Part shown: positions 52,418-60,414 of the stretch, piece after piece
Numbering within the stretch: the stretch's first letter is position 1
How the letters are laid out: each line of letters starts with the position of its first letter
Assembly: GCF_022815605.1 (NCBI RefSeq)
Contig: NZ_JALGRP010000006.1
Coordinates: 124,001 to 188,000 of the forward strand
Reading direction: 5' to 3'
Source: Microbacterium sp. VKM Ac-2923
GTDB taxonomy: Bacteria > Actinomycetota > Actinomycetes > Actinomycetales > Microbacteriaceae
Length of the DNA: 64,000 nucleotides
The notes under the pieces: generated by a model
What the model was told of the DNA's origin: nothing
The model's input: the letters and a program-made list of their open reading frames with translations, nothing else
The model's database searches: none
Made by a program: the position numbers and the translations under genes

Positions 52418-54400
52418 TCACCAAATGGTGACGCGCTGGTCGGCGTCGAGCCAGAGGGCATCGCCCTCGGTCACGTCGAAGGCCGCGTAGAACGCGTCGA
52501 TGTTACGCACGATCTGGTTGCACCGGAACTCGTTCGGCGAGTGCGGATCGATGGTGAGAAGGCGGATGGTCTCGGCATCCCGGCCCTTCTGCTGCCAGAT
52601 CTGCGCCCAGCTGAGCAGCAGCCGCTGGATGCCGGTGTACCCGTCGACCACGGGCCCATCGCCCTCGGTTTCACCCTGCTCGGCGAGGAACAGCCGGTAC
52701 GCGGCGATCGCGATGCCGAGGCCGCCCAGGTCGCCGATGTTCTCACCGATGGTGAGCGCTCCGTTGACGTGATGTTCCTCACCGAGTCCCCGGGGGACGA
52801 GCTCCTCGTACTGGGCGATGAGGGCCTTCGTACGCTCCTCGAACGCCGCGCGGTCGGCATCCGTCCACCAGTCGCGCAGCGACCCGTCGGCATCGAAGCG
52901 GCTGCCCTGGTCGTCGAACCCGTGCCCGATCTCGTGACCGATGACCGCGCCGATCCCGCCGTAATTGGCGGCGGCGTCGCGGTCGGCGTCGAAGAAGGGG
53001 TACTGCAGGATCGCCGCAGGGAACACGATCTCGTTCATGAGCGGGTTGTAGTACGCGTTGACCGTCTGCGGGGTCATGTACCACTCGTCGCGGTCGATCG
53101 GCTGGCCCACCTTCGCGAGCTGGCGATCGTGCTCCCACACGTGCGCACGGCGGACGTTGCCGACGAGATCGGTCGCGTCGACCTCGACGGCGGAGTAGTC
53201 CTTCCACCGCACCGGATAGCCGATCTTCGGCACGAACGTGTCGAGCTTGGCGAGTGCGCGCTCGCGCGTCTCCCCCGTCATCCACTCGAGGTTCTGGATC
53301 GAATGGCGGTACGCCTCGATCAGGTGGGCCACCAGACCGTCCATGGCATCCTTGGCGGTCGGCTTGAAGTGGCGTTCCACGTAGACCTTGCCGATCGCCT
53401 CGCCCAGGGCCGCCTCCACCAGGCTCACGCCGCGCTTCCACCGCTCCCGGTTGACGGGCACGCCGGTGAGCTGCGTGCCGTAGAACGCGAAGTTCTCGGC
53501 CACGAACTCGTCGGAGAGGAAAGCCGCTGCCGCGTGCACGATCTTGAAGCGCAGCCATGCCTTCCAGTCATCGAGACGCTCCTGCACGAGCAGCCCGCCG
53601 AGCGACTCGACGAAGCTCGGCTGATACACGACGACCTCGGCGAACGCGCCCTCGTGTCCCGGCGCCACGCCGGCCCGCCAGGGCTCGAGGTCGACGCCGG
53701 CGAGCGCGACGGTGTCGTCCCACGACTTCAGGTTGTAGGTCTTGACCGAGTCGCGGCTGTTTTCACGCGACCAGTGCGCCGAGGCGATCTCGGTCTCGAG
53801 CGCGAACACGCGATCGGCGGATGCCGCGGTGTCGGCGACGCCGGCGAGTTCGAGGATGCGCGCGATGTGCCCGCGGTACGCCTCACGCGTCTCGGCGAAG
53901 TTGTCGAGGCGGTAGTAGCTCTCGTCGGGAAGCGAGATGCCGCCCTGGTAGATCATGGGCACGTACCGCGTCGGGTCGCCCGGATCGGGCTCGACGAAGA
54001 GGGTGAGCAGGCCGCTGATCCCGTCGCGCTCGAGCTCGCCGACGAGCCGGAGGAAAGAGGGGATGCCGCCGACGCCGTCGACGCGGTCGAGTTGCGCCGC
54101 GAGCGGCTCGCGGCCCAGCGCCTCGATGCGCTCGGCATCCATGAAGCTGGCGAACAGGTCGCCGATCTTGCGGGCTTCGCTGCCGGGCTCGGCGTTCTGC
54201 GACTCCTGGACGATCGTGCGCACGTCGGCCTCGGCCTGTTCGGCGATGAGGTGGAACGAGCCCCAGCGGGCCTTGTCGTCGGGGATCTCGGTGCGCTCCA
54301 GCCAGCTGCCGTTCACGTGGCGGAACAGGTCGTCCTGCGGGCGGATCTCGTCGCTGAGCTCGTCGAGCGCGAGACCGGAGGAGCGGGGGATGTCGGTCAT
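52418..54400 (-). CDS. pepO: M13 family (neprilysin-like) zinc metallopeptidase
   Basis: A 660-residue cytosolic-looking M13 peptidase without a membrane anchor. Substrate-site motif VNAYYNPLMNEIVFPAAIL, zinc motif VIGHEIGHGFDDQGSRFDAD (HExxH at about 488), and the third ligand in GENIGDLGGLGIA (about 553). It ends with the family's CNQIVRNIDAFYAAFDV region and a final W. It cleaves short peptides. A TATCCT box ends six bases before the ATG, so it is probably leaderless. The long open frame continuing upstream is antisense to the MATE gene. Confidence 0.92.
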   Translation of the reverse strand: MTDIPRSSGLALDELSDEIRPQDDLFRHVNGSWLERTEIPDDKARWGSFHLIAEQAEADVRTIVQESQNAEPGSEARKIGDLFASFMDAERIEALGREPLAAQLDRVDGVGGIPSFLRLVGELERDGISGLLTLFVEPDPGDPTRYVPMIYQGGISLPDESYYRLDNFAETREAYRGHIARILELAGVADTAASADRVFALETEIASAHWSRENSRDSVKTYNLKSWDDTVALAGVDLEPWRAGVAPGHEGAFAEVVVYQPSFVESLGGLLVQERLDDWKAWLRFKIVHAAAAFLSDEFVAENFAFYGTQLTGVPVNRERWKRGVSLVEAALGEAIGKVYVERHFKPTAKDAMDGLVAHLIEAYRHSIQNLEWMTGETRERALAKLDTFVPKIGYPVRWKDYSAVEVDATDLVGNVRRAHVWEHDRQLAKVGQPIDRDEWYMTPQTVNAYYNPLMNEIVFPAAILQYPFFDADRDAAANYGGIGAVIGHEIGHGFDDQGSRFDADGSLRDWWTDADRAAFEERTKALIAQYEELVPRGLGEEHHVNGALTIGENIGDLGGLGIAIAAYRLFLAEQGETEGDGPVVDGYTGIQRLLLSWAQIWQQKGRDAETIRLLTIDPHSPNEFRCNQIVRNIDAFYAAFDVTEGDALWLDADQRVTIW

Positions 54401-54406
54401 GCAGAC

Positions 54407-54412
54407 AGGATA
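54407..54412 (-). promoter_or_regulatory. -10 box of a leaderless pepO promoter
   Basis: On the minus strand TATCCT is followed by six bases and the ATG at 54400; no ribosome binding site. Confidence 0.6.
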
Positions 54413-54481
54413 AAGGCCCGTTCTCTGTGCCGGCTCCGAACGAGCAGCGGGTGAGGCCGGCTCGGTGTCGGGGGTGCGTCC

Positions 54482-54487
54482 TAGGCT
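54482..54487 (+). promoter_or_regulatory. -10 box of a leaderless MATE-gene promoter
   Basis: TAGGCT ends six bases before the GTG at 54494; no ribosome binding site. Confidence 0.6.
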
Positions 54488-54493
54488 CGAAGA

Positions 54494-55822
54494 GTGACGA
54501 GTCCGCCGCCCGAGACGCTGAACCGCTCCATCTTGCGGCTCGCCGTTCCCGCGCTCGGGGCGCTCATCGCCGAGCCACTGTTCCTCATCGTCGACGCGGC
54601 GATGGTCGGGCACCTCGGCGTCGAGCCCTTGGCGGGTCTGGGCATCGCCGGGGCGGTGCTGCACACGATCGTCGGGCTGATGGTGTTCCTGGCGTACGCC
54701 ACCACGCCGGCCGTCGCCCGTCGCTTCGGTGCGGGCGACCACGGGCGCGCCGTGTCGGTCGGCATCGACGGCATGTGGCTGGCGCTCGCGCTCGGGGCCG
54801 TGCTCGCCGCGGTCGGATCCATCGTCGCGCCCCAGGTGATCGATGTCTTCGGCGCCGCGCCCGGCGTCGCCGAGAACGCCCGCACCTACCTCACGATCTC
54901 GATGTGGGGTCTCCCCGCGATGCTGGTCGTCTTCGCGGCGACCGGCCTGCTGCGGGGCATGCAGAACACGGTGACCCCCCTGTGGATCGCCGGCCTCGGC
55001 TTCGGCGCCAACGCCCTGCTGAACGCGCTGTTCATCTACGGGTTCGGGTGGGGGATCGCGGGCTCCGCCATCGGCACGGTCGTCGCGCAGTGGGGCATGG
55101 TCGCCGCGTACGTGCTCGTCGTGCGCCGCTTGGCGCGCCGACACTCGGCATCCGTCCGCCCGCAGCGCGAGGGACTCGGCGGCACCGTCCGATCGGGCGG
55201 CTGGCTGTTCCTGCGCACCGTGAGCCTGCGCGCGGCCTTCCTCGCCACGGTCGCGGTCGCCACCGGGCTCGGATCGGCCGAGCTCGCCGGGTGGCAGATC
55301 GCCTTCACCATCTTCTCCACCGCGGCCTTCGCCCTCGACGCGCTGGCGATCGCCGCACAGGCACTGATCGGACGCGCGCTCGGCGCCGACGACACCGACA
55401 CGGTCGGGCGGGTGCTCGCTCGCACCAGCGCGTGGGGGGTGTGGTTCGGCGTGGCCGTCGGGGGTCTCGTCGCGGCGTCGTCGGGGGTGCTCGGCCTCGT
55501 CTTCACGGGGGATGCCGAGATCGCGGCGCTCATCCAGCCCGCCCTCCTGGTGCTCGCTGTGGCGCAGCCGCTCGCCGCGTTCGTCTTCGTGCTCGACGGT
55601 GTGCTGATCGGCGCGGGCGATGCGCGCTACCTCGCCATCGCGGGCGTGCTGAACCTCGTGCCGTACGTGCCCGCGCTCGTTCTCGTCGGGGTCTTCGCCG
55701 GGGGCGGCGCGGCGGGACTCGCGTGGGTGGCCGCGGCGTTCTTCGGCGTCTACATGCTCGCGCGGGCGCTCACGCTCGGTCTGCGCGTACGCGGGAAGGC
55801 GTGGATGACGGCGGGCGGCTGA
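54494..55822 (+). CDS. MATE family efflux transporter (DinF-like)
   Basis: A 442-residue protein with 12 membrane helices in two related halves. The first half has LRLAVPALGALIAEPLFLIV with DAAMVGHLG, and the second YLAIAGVLNLVPYVPALVLV. Short length and start match the DinF branch. Such proteins expel drugs or organic cations using H+ or Na+; the substrate is unknown. It is divergent from pepO, and both genes have leaderless promoters in the shared 93-bp gap. Confidence 0.9.
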   Translation: MTSPPPETLNRSILRLAVPALGALIAEPLFLIVDAAMVGHLGVEPLAGLGIAGAVLHTIVGLMVFLAYATTPAVARRFGAGDHGRAVSVGIDGMWLALALGAVLAAVGSIVAPQVIDVFGAAPGVAENARTYLTISMWGLPAMLVVFAATGLLRGMQNTVTPLWIAGLGFGANALLNALFIYGFGWGIAGSAIGTVVAQWGMVAAYVLVVRRLARRHSASVRPQREGLGGTVRSGGWLFLRTVSLRAAFLATVAVATGLGSAELAGWQIAFTIFSTAAFALDALAIAAQALIGRALGADDTDTVGRVLARTSAWGVWFGVAVGGLVAASSGVLGLVFTGDAEIAALIQPALLVLAVAQPLAAFVFVLDGVLIGAGDARYLAIAGVLNLVPYVPALVLVGVFAGGGAAGLAWVAAAFFGVYMLARALTLGLRVRGKAWMTAGG

Positions 55823-55837
55823 ACCCACGCACGCCCG

Positions 55838-55976
55838 AGCCCGCGCACGCCCGAGGCCCCCACCCCGCGCAGGCCCGAGGTCGCCGAGCCTGCGCACGCC
55901 CGAGGTCGCCGAGCCCGCGCGCGCCCGACGTCGCCTCGTCTACGCGCCCCCGCCGCCCGAGCCCGCGCACGCCCGA
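55838..55976. repeat. Degenerate tandem repeat after the MATE gene
   Basis: About five imperfect copies of a 20-26-bp unit, GCGCACGCCCGAGGTCGCCG-like, lie between the MATE stop and the hairpin at 55977. Confidence 0.65.
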
Positions 55977-56001
55977 GGTCCCTGAGCCCGTCGAAGGGAC
56001 C
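55977..56001. terminator. Hairpin between convergent genes (REP-like)
   Basis: GGTCCCT and AGGGACC (7-bp arms) flank GAGCCCGTCGA. This CCTGAGCC(C/T)GTCGA-centred hairpin is, to my knowledge, a common interspersed element in Microbacteriaceae. Here it lies between the MATE and SpoU genes, so it may terminate both transcripts. Confidence 0.6.
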
Positions 56002-56023
56002 GGCCCCTGCCACCCGGCGCGGC

Positions 56024-56752
56024 TCACGCCCAGCGGCGGCACCACTCGTACATGATGACGGCCGCCGCCGAGGCGGCGTTGATCGAGCGGGTCGATCCGT
56101 ACTGCGTGATCTCGATCACGCCGGTCGCGGCGGCGATCGCCTCGGGAGACAGGCCCGGGCCTTCCTGCCCGAACAGCAGCACGCAGCTCTCGGGCAGCTC
56201 CGCCCGGTCGACGGGAACGGAACCGTCGACGTTGTCGACCGCGATCACGGGCAGTCCCGCCTCGCGCGCCCACGCGGCGAAGGCCGCGACGTCTTCGTGG
56301 TGGCGCACGTGCTGGTAGCGGTCGGTCACCATCGCGCCGCGGCGGTTCCACCGGCGTTTGCCCACGATGTGCACCTCGGCCGCGAGGAACGCGTTGGCGC
56401 TGCGCACGATCGAGCCGATGTTGAGGTCGTGCTGCCAGTTCTCGATGGCGACGTGGAACGGATGCCGCCTCGCATCGAGGTCGGCGACGATCGCCTCCAT
56501 CGTCCAGTACCGATAGGCGTCGACGACGTTGCGGGTGTCGCCGTTGGCCAGCAGCTCAGGGTCGAAGCGCGGGTCGTCCGGCGCGTCACCCGCCCACGGC
56601 CCGACCCCGTACGTCACGCCGACGGGTGGTTCGTCGCCCGCCACGGGATCCGCCGACGTCCGCGCGGCCCGCGGCGACTCGTTCGCGGCATCCGTCGGGT
56701 CGGCATCGCCCGCGGCGCCGGACGCCGGCGTGGTCTTGTCGGCATCCGTCAC
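56024..56752 (-). CDS. SpoU/TrmH family RNA 2'-O-methyltransferase
   Basis: A 242-residue protein with a low-complexity acidic N-terminal 60 residues, then a SPOUT knot domain. Motif 1 is DLNIGSIVRSANAFLAAEVH, motif 2 LLFGQEGPGLSPEAI, and motif 3 TQYGSTRSINAASAAAVIMY. It methylates a ribose of tRNA or rRNA; the exact target is unknown. The GTG at 56752 follows a TAGCCT box by six bases. Confidence 0.88.
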   Translation of the reverse strand: MTDADKTTPASGAAGDADPTDAANESPRAARTSADPVAGDEPPVGVTYGVGPWAGDAPDDPRFDPELLANGDTRNVVDAYRYWTMEAIVADLDARRHPFHVAIENWQHDLNIGSIVRSANAFLAAEVHIVGKRRWNRRGAMVTDRYQHVRHHEDVAAFAAWAREAGLPVIAVDNVDGSVPVDRAELPESCVLLFGQEGPGLSPEAIAAATGVIEITQYGSTRSINAASAAAVIMYEWCRRWA

Positions 56753-56970
56753 CGCCCCAGGCTACCCGCGCGGGCGGGACGCCCTCACGGGCCGGCGGGG
56801 ACCGCGGGCCGTCGAACCGGGGGCCTGAGCTGGACCCAGGAGCCGGGACGCGGCGGCGCCCGCCCCCGATCCGGGGCTCGAGCCGGACTCGCGGGCCCCG
56901 TCCGGCCGCGTGCCGAGCGGGGAGGCGGGAGTCCCCACGGGTCGGGGGTGATTACGGGAGGGGAAGACGG
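56753..56970. other. Gene-free GC-rich boundary before the accessory cassette
   Basis: Between the SpoU start and the 54-codon frame at 56971. It contains the SpoU promoter box (minus-strand TAGCCT at 56759-56764) and GC-rich short repeats, but no tRNA or integrase that would mark an attachment site. Confidence 0.5.
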
Positions 56971-57135
56971 ATGCTGACAGCCATCTTGCTGACTTGGCTC
57001 ACAGGTGCGGGACCGGTGTTCTGGCAGTTTCTGGATGCGTGTGCCGGTCCTATAGCCAGCCTCGGAACCGTGGGGTACAACCGAGAGATACGCAGCGGCT
57101 GGGCCCGTCGGTCACCGCAGCGCGACCCAGACTAG
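56971..57135 (+). CDS. Possible 54-residue hydrophobic peptide
   Basis: MLTAILLTWLTGAGPVFWQF continues into a polar tail rich in Arg. GGAGGGG seven bases before the ATG is a good ribosome binding site. There is no family recognised. It lies 128 bp before the methyltransferase gene and could be a leader or a chance frame. Confidence 0.3.
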   Translation: MLTAILLTWLTGAGPVFWQFLDACAGPIASLGTVGYNREIRSGWARRSPQRDPD

Positions 57136-57236
57136 CGACGCCCGCGCGACCTCCAGGGCACGGAAGGGCGCGCATAGAGCACCGGGATGATGCGCCGGCG
57201 GGGATGTCGAAGCCGAGACGGACCCCGCGCAACCAA

Positions 57237-57242
57237 TAGAAT
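57237..57242 (+). promoter_or_regulatory. -10 box upstream of the DNA methyltransferase
   Basis: TAGAAT 21 bases before the GTG start, followed by AGGAGGA; unlike most single genes here, this one has a conventional leader. Confidence 0.45.
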
Positions 57243-57263
57243 TCAGCGAAGACAGGAGGATCA

Positions 57264-58613
57264 GTGCACACTTCAGCCGCTGAGGTCGGGGACTCACGGC
57301 CCAAGGAGCTCGCACTCGCCCTCGCACGCCATGAGCGCGATGACCCGGGGTTCTGGGATTTCGCCACCAATCGACGCCAGGGCGGTCATGCCTTCTTCCA
57401 GTACCCGGCGATGATGGTGCCGGAGCTGCAGGGCACTCTGCTGGATGACTTGTTGGCGGTTGCGCCTGACACGACCTGCATCTACGACCCGTTTCTGGGT
57501 TCGGGCACGGTCCTGCTTGAGTCGGCCTATCGCGGTCTCGCTTTCTTCGGCACGGACATCAACCCGATGGCGACTCTCCTCAGCCGCGTGAAGGCGGATC
57601 CGCCGTCGGAGGAGGAAGCAGCTGCTGCGGTCACCCGGGTGGTGACACGCGCCAGCGCAGCGGGCGACGAGGAACTACACGAGTTCACGAACCGGGACAA
57701 GTGGTTCAACTCCGACGTCGCTCTGGAGCTGACCCGCCTACGCGCTTCGATCTGCAAAGAGAACGAAGCGCGACTGCGCCGATTCCTGTGGGTCTGTTTG
57801 GCGGAAACGATCCGCATGGTCTCGAACTCACGGACATCGACGTTCAAGCTTCACGTCTACGCGGCCAAGGACCTCGCCGCCCGAAAGCCCCACGCCATCG
57901 AAACCTTTACCTCGATTGGCGCCTCCAACGCGGCTCGCGCCGGCGAGCACTGGCGCCGCATCCACTCGTTACCAGAAGACCGCAAGGCTGGAGCGATCTC
58001 GATCGTCCGCGGCTCCGTCCTCGACGACGTCAATGTGCCGGTTCGGGTGGACGCCATTATGACCTCGCCGCCCTACGGGGACAACGACACCACTGTTCCC
58101 TACGGCCAGCACAGTTACCTCCCGCTGCAGTGGATCGACCATGCAGACCTGGGCGCGGACTTCGATGCCGACCTCATCCGTTCGACGGGGCGGCTGGACA
58201 CGGTCAGCCTGGGCGGCTCCCTCGTGAACGCGCTCAACCCTGCGGATCGCGCCCGGTTGGAGACAGCGTCACCGGCGCTCCGGGACTTCAATGCCACACT
58301 CGAAGCGACCCCCGCGCTTCTGAAGAAGGTTCTGTCCTTCAGCCGCGATTACGAGCTCGCTCTGCGCCGCAGCACCCGCCCGCTGCGGGAGGGCGGCTTC
58401 AGCTTCTGGACGCTCGGGCAGCGCCGCGTCGGCGGCCTCGAACTCCCGCTGGTGCGGATCACGGCGGAGTTCCTGATGGCGCTGGGCCACAGCGAGGTGA
58501 CAACCATCATCCGTCAGCTACCGCGGGGGCGGAAGCGGATGGCGATGCGCAACAACATCGGCGCGACGATGGCGACCGAGCATGTCCTGGTGATGGCTAA
58601 GGGGAATCAGTGA
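57264..58613 (+). CDS. DNA methyltransferase (N4-cytosine/N6-adenine, DPPY-type)
   Basis: A 449-residue amino-methyltransferase. The AdoMet motif I is YDPFLGSGTVLLE (about 73-85) with FFGTDINPMA next, and the catalytic motif IV MTSPPYGDNDTT (about 266-277) comes after it. SPPY is more frequent in N4-cytosine enzymes. The middle segment (about 100-260) may recognise DNA. GGAGG lies four bases before the GTG. Codon use is visibly less G+C-rich than in flanking genes, suggesting transfer. Its 3' end overlaps the opposing gene by 17 bp. With no endonuclease gene adjacent, restriction may be carried by the partner proteins. Confidence 0.85.
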   Translation: MHTSAAEVGDSRPKELALALARHERDDPGFWDFATNRRQGGHAFFQYPAMMVPELQGTLLDDLLAVAPDTTCIYDPFLGSGTVLLESAYRGLAFFGTDINPMATLLSRVKADPPSEEEAAAAVTRVVTRASAAGDEELHEFTNRDKWFNSDVALELTRLRASICKENEARLRRFLWVCLAETIRMVSNSRTSTFKLHVYAAKDLAARKPHAIETFTSIGASNAARAGEHWRRIHSLPEDRKAGAISIVRGSVLDDVNVPVRVDAIMTSPPYGDNDTTVPYGQHSYLPLQWIDHADLGADFDADLIRSTGRLDTVSLGGSLVNALNPADRARLETASPALRDFNATLEATPALLKKVLSFSRDYELALRRSTRPLREGGFSFWTLGQRRVGGLELPLVRITAEFLMALGHSEVTTIIRQLPRGRKRMAMRNNIGATMATEHVLVMAKGNQ

Positions 58614-60414
58614 CGCTTGCGGCTTCGAACGCGGGCCGAGCCGCGTAGCTCATCGTCAGAGACGCAACGTTGACCGCGACGTCGGACCGCACGCGAGCCA
58701 CCCGCTTCAACCCGTACTCCAGCGTTCTCGCGGTCGAATCAATTCGCACGGAGACGCCACGCGACTTCTCCATGCTTCCCAGCGCGTAGGAAGCCGCCAG
58801 CCGGCAGAGATGCTCCTCCGAGTTCGACACCCCTGCGAGATGCTTTTCAGCCGTGGCGAACTGGTTGATGGCTTTGTCCGCCCACTTCAGCAGCACCGCC
58901 TGCCTTGTAACCCAGCCCTCTGCCATGGGACGAAGATCTGGCGTTGCCGGGGTCAGGATCGCGGTCCCGTCCGCTCGGAAAACCGTCGCATCCAGCGCCT
59001 GCGCAGGGACGACGATGCTGTTCGTGAACTTCGCACCCCACCGCACGTCATCTTGGTTGAGGTATCCGAGATCGTGGTAGAGGTTCTTCTTGCTTGGATA
59101 CTTCGCGAAGTCTGCCTCGTCGAGCGGTTCGAAGGGGTGAAGGACGAGTTCTACCACCGATCCCCGCGATCCGTTACGCCGGAGCGAGAGATCGCAGGCC
59201 TGGGCGAGAAGGATGAACAGAGACGACTTCGTGGTAGCACCGGAAGTGACGCCTTGGGGAAGCCATGTCCGCTCGAATATGTCTCCCACCTCGAGGGGAA
59301 GCCCGAGATCGTTGAAAAGGTTGGACGGTTCGAAGGTGTCGGCGTGCTGGAGCTGTCGAATCTGTTTCCCCGGTTTCCCGGCGGTGATGTAATTGGCGAC
59401 AGTTCCCTCACGCAGCTTTGGCAGTAGCGCCGCTGCGACAGGGGATCGGACGGCCTCAGTTATGAGTTGGTGGTAGCGACGTTGGGCGAGGCGGAGCGGG
59501 TGCTCGAGCTCGAATGCGCCCTCCTTCTGCGCCATCGCTATCGCACCGACTAGCGAATGATCCTCGAGGGTGTCGAAGTGCTCGAGGACTTGCGCATGCG
59601 CGGCGGTCAGAGCGTCCTTCGCGAGCTTGCGGTACTCGCTGATCTCACTTACCAGCAGAAGCGTTCTAACTGCGGCGGGGAACTGGGTGGGGTCTTTCAA
59701 TCTGAACTTACCAATCGCGAGCACCCGGTTGGCGTTCGCCAGGTAGAGGTTTCGGAGCCGCTCTGTCGCGGCCCGTTCACCGTCGTCATCGAGGGCTTCA
59801 CGCGTCAGCAACCCGGCGTGGACATGAGACCCGCTGGTTTGCAACACCTCGGCAAGGAGCTGCTCCCCGGTATCCTTCCCACCACCAGCATCCGCCTCTC
59901 GGGTGAAGTTCTTATCGATGAGCACCAGTACGGGGGTCGGGTCGATGAGGTCGTTATTGGCGCCTGCTCGCCACTGAGCCAGCGAGTACTGCTTCAGATC
60001 GGCTGCATCGCGGAGAAATTCGCGCAGCAGCTCCGGAGCCTGCACGTCATCCGCGGTCTCCTCCTCGCGAACATCGGCGTCGAGATCATCGCGTTGGGTG
60101 ATGGCGGCCTGTGTGAGGGCGAACTTGTTTCGCTCCGTGAATGACGACCAATTGTCCGTGATGAAGTCAGCGACCGCGAACGCGTTCTCCCCATCGACGG
60201 TCTCAAATCCCAATGCCGCATCCACGTTCTGCAAGATATCCACGAGAGGTACCCGCAGCGCGTCTACAGCCATCAGCTGGGTAGTCACGGTCACGGGATC
60301 GGAGAACAGCGGAGCGTCGTTGTAGTCGTCGATGCTGATGACTCGCTCGATCTTCAGTGCCGCAAGCAGCTCGCGCATCGTTCGCTGCGCAGCAGCTTTC
60401 GAGTCCTCATCCAT
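58597..60414 (-). CDS. Receiver-like protein with QxCDL motif, partner of the GHKL protein
   Basis: A 605-residue protein. The start IERVISIDDYND (acidic residues 29, 30, 33) and later PTPVLVLIDKNFT (Asp near 166) followed by KDTGEQLLAEVL look like strands 1 and 3 of a response-regulator receiver domain with a long insertion. The C-terminal half contains SSLFILLAQACDLSLRRNGS (about 400-420), like the Q-x-CDL...R-x-G-x-R motif of conflict-associated proteins. I cannot name the family. The ATG overlaps the stop of the GHKL gene (TGATG), so the two are made together; its 3' end overlaps the methyltransferase. Confidence 0.6.
   Translation of the reverse strand: MDEDSKAAAQRTMRELLAALKIERVISIDDYNDAPLFSDPVTVTTQLMAVDALRVPLVDILQNVDAALGFETVDGENAFAVADFITDNWSSFTERNKFALTQAAITQRDDLDADVREEETADDVQAPELLREFLRDAADLKQYSLAQWRAGANNDLIDPTPVLVLIDKNFTREADAGGGKDTGEQLLAEVLQTSGSHVHAGLLTREALDDDGERAATERLRNLYLANANRVLAIGKFRLKDPTQFPAAVRTLLLVSEISEYRKLAKDALTAAHAQVLEHFDTLEDHSLVGAIAMAQKEGAFELEHPLRLAQRRYHQLITEAVRSPVAAALLPKLREGTVANYITAGKPGKQIRQLQHADTFEPSNLFNDLGLPLEVGDIFERTWLPQGVTSGATTKSSLFILLAQACDLSLRRNGSRGSVVELVLHPFEPLDEADFAKYPSKKNLYHDLGYLNQDDVRWGAKFTNSIVVPAQALDATVFRADGTAILTPATPDLRPMAEGWVTRQAVLLKWADKAINQFATAEKHLAGVSNSEEHLCRLAASYALGSMEKSRGVSVRIDSTARTLEYGLKRVARVRSDVAVNVASLTMSYAARPAFEAASVTDSP

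Noticed and set aside
52418..55897. 1159-codon minus-strand frame continuing upstream of pepO
   Set aside because: The upstream part is antisense to the MATE gene; pepO has its own promoter and start at 54400.
56753..57263. Attachment site or tRNA at the edge of the accessory cassette
   Set aside because: No cloverleaf, integrase or matching direct repeat at the far end was visible.
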